From positions 1 through 64,000 of the forward strand of contig NZ_RHHO01000056.1 of the NCBI RefSeq assembly GCF_003710865.1: a DNA stretch of 64,000 nucleotides. Direction: 5' to 3'. Made by a program: the position numbers and the translations under genes. Source of the DNA: Brevibacillus borstelensis (GTDB lineage Bacteria; Bacillota; Bacilli; Brevibacillales; Brevibacillaceae). Positions 63,746-64,000 of this stretch are shown one piece after another. The notes below the pieces were generated by a model. The model made no database searches and was not told where the DNA came from. It saw only the letters and a program-made list of their open reading frames with translations. Positions within the stretch are counted from its first letter, which is position 1, and each line of letters starts with the position of its first letter.

Positions 63746-64000
63746 ATGACAAAGCCGTTGGGATTTGAAAAGCCTTTGGGCATGCGGGACATATTGCCGG
63801 AATCACTGGCCAAACAACGGCATTTGGAGCGCGAGCTGCGGGATTGCATCGAGCGCTGGGGGTACAGAGAGATCATGACCCCGTCACTGGAGTACTACGA
63901 TACGGTAGGTGCCGCAAGTGTTACGCTCACTGACAGAATGTTTCGGCTGTTGGATAAACAGGGGCATACGGTTGTGCTCCGCCCCGATATGACATCGCCT
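63746..64000 (+). CDS. hisZ: ATP phosphoribosyltransferase regulatory subunit HisZ (5' part)
   Basis: The first 85 residues, cut by the window end. KPLGFEKPLGMRDILPES and the class II aminoacyl-tRNA-synthetase-like core (ERWGYREIMTPSLEYYDTVG, then the motif-2-like LRPDMTSP) mark HisZ, the catalytically inactive HisRS paralogue that activates short-form HisG in histidine synthesis. True HisRS is less likely, since HisRS usually begins differently and hisZ follows yvoF in B. subtilis. GGAGGG lies 10 nt before ATG 63746. It probably heads the his operon. Confidence 0.9.
   Translation, partial: MTKPLGFEKPLGMRDILPESLAKQRHLERELRDCIERWGYREIMTPSLEYYDTVGAASVTLTDRMFRLLDKQGHTVVLRPDMTSP

Overview
The window looks like a chromosomal segment of a motile, endospore-former-type Bacillota. 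The gene order and moderate G+C suggest Brevibacillus or a close Paenibacillaceae relative; this is inferred from synteny, since no 16S or other marker is present. The backbone hpf-secA-prfB-cytochrome c551 ... ftsE-ftsX-(M23)-ctpB-minJ ... uvrB-uvrA ... hprK-yvoF-hisZ follows the order known from Bacillus subtilis. Ribosome binding sites are strong (GGAGG type) and several genes start with GTG, TTG or probably CTG.

Region by region. 0-10 kb holds motility genes: an AT-rich DUF2920 hydrolase, a FliK-like/YlqG protein with a FlhB-tail (YlqH) protein, YaaR, YjfB and a MotA/MotB stator pair. An orphan oligopeptide-binding lipoprotein and a serine hydrolase sit among them. 10-14 kb: a cluster of DnaA-box-like 9-mers, an amino-acid ABC binding protein and permease without an ATPase gene, a cold-shock protein, an HD-GYP phosphodiesterase, and hpf behind a textbook sigma-H promoter. 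14-22 kb: secA (no SEC-C zinc tail, tandemly repeated leader), a secreted subtilase, prfB with its programmed +1 frameshift, GDPD, YciI and a lipoprotein cytochrome c. 22-31 kb: argC-argB-argD, then carA-carB-argF; 36.7-39.5 kb: argG-argH. Each of the three arginine units has an ARG-box-like operator at its promoter, so together they encode glutamate-to-arginine synthesis, except that argJ is missing from the cluster. 31-43 kb: a 25-residue peptide gene with its own promoter, structured leader and terminator, then DUF5317 and HD-GYP membrane proteins, a histidine phosphatase, VanW, a TipA/Mta-type MerR regulator, an ECF sigma factor with its DUF4179 partner, and an iron alcohol dehydrogenase. 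43-51 kb: the cell-division and envelope block ftsE-ftsX-EnvC-like M23-ctpB-minJ and a secreted YcdB/YcdC protein. 51-58.6 kb: a stray flgD-like gene divergent from LexA-box-controlled uvrB-uvrA, an HD hydrolase and a YvlD membrane protein. 58.8-61 kb: an agr-like quorum locus (kinase, AgrB, AgrD). 61-64 kb: hprK, a hexapeptide acyltransferase, about 1 kb of non-coding DNA rich in long inverted repeats, and the start of hisZ.

The most interesting signals are: (1) the self-contained 30.7-31.1 kb unit, in which two tandem RNA elements share an almost identical 16-nt loop, have a covarying stem and a possible pseudoknot, and precede a 25-residue exported or membrane peptide; (2) an AgrD-like peptide with no Cys next to an AgrB whose catalytic His and Cys are intact; (3) tandem leader repeats with a compensatory hairpin upstream of secA; (4) five DnaA-box-like sites within 75 bp at 10.14-10.22 kb; (5) two long imperfect hairpins and a 15-bp tandem repeat between yvoF and hisZ. 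All calls come from reading the sequence; no database search was run.
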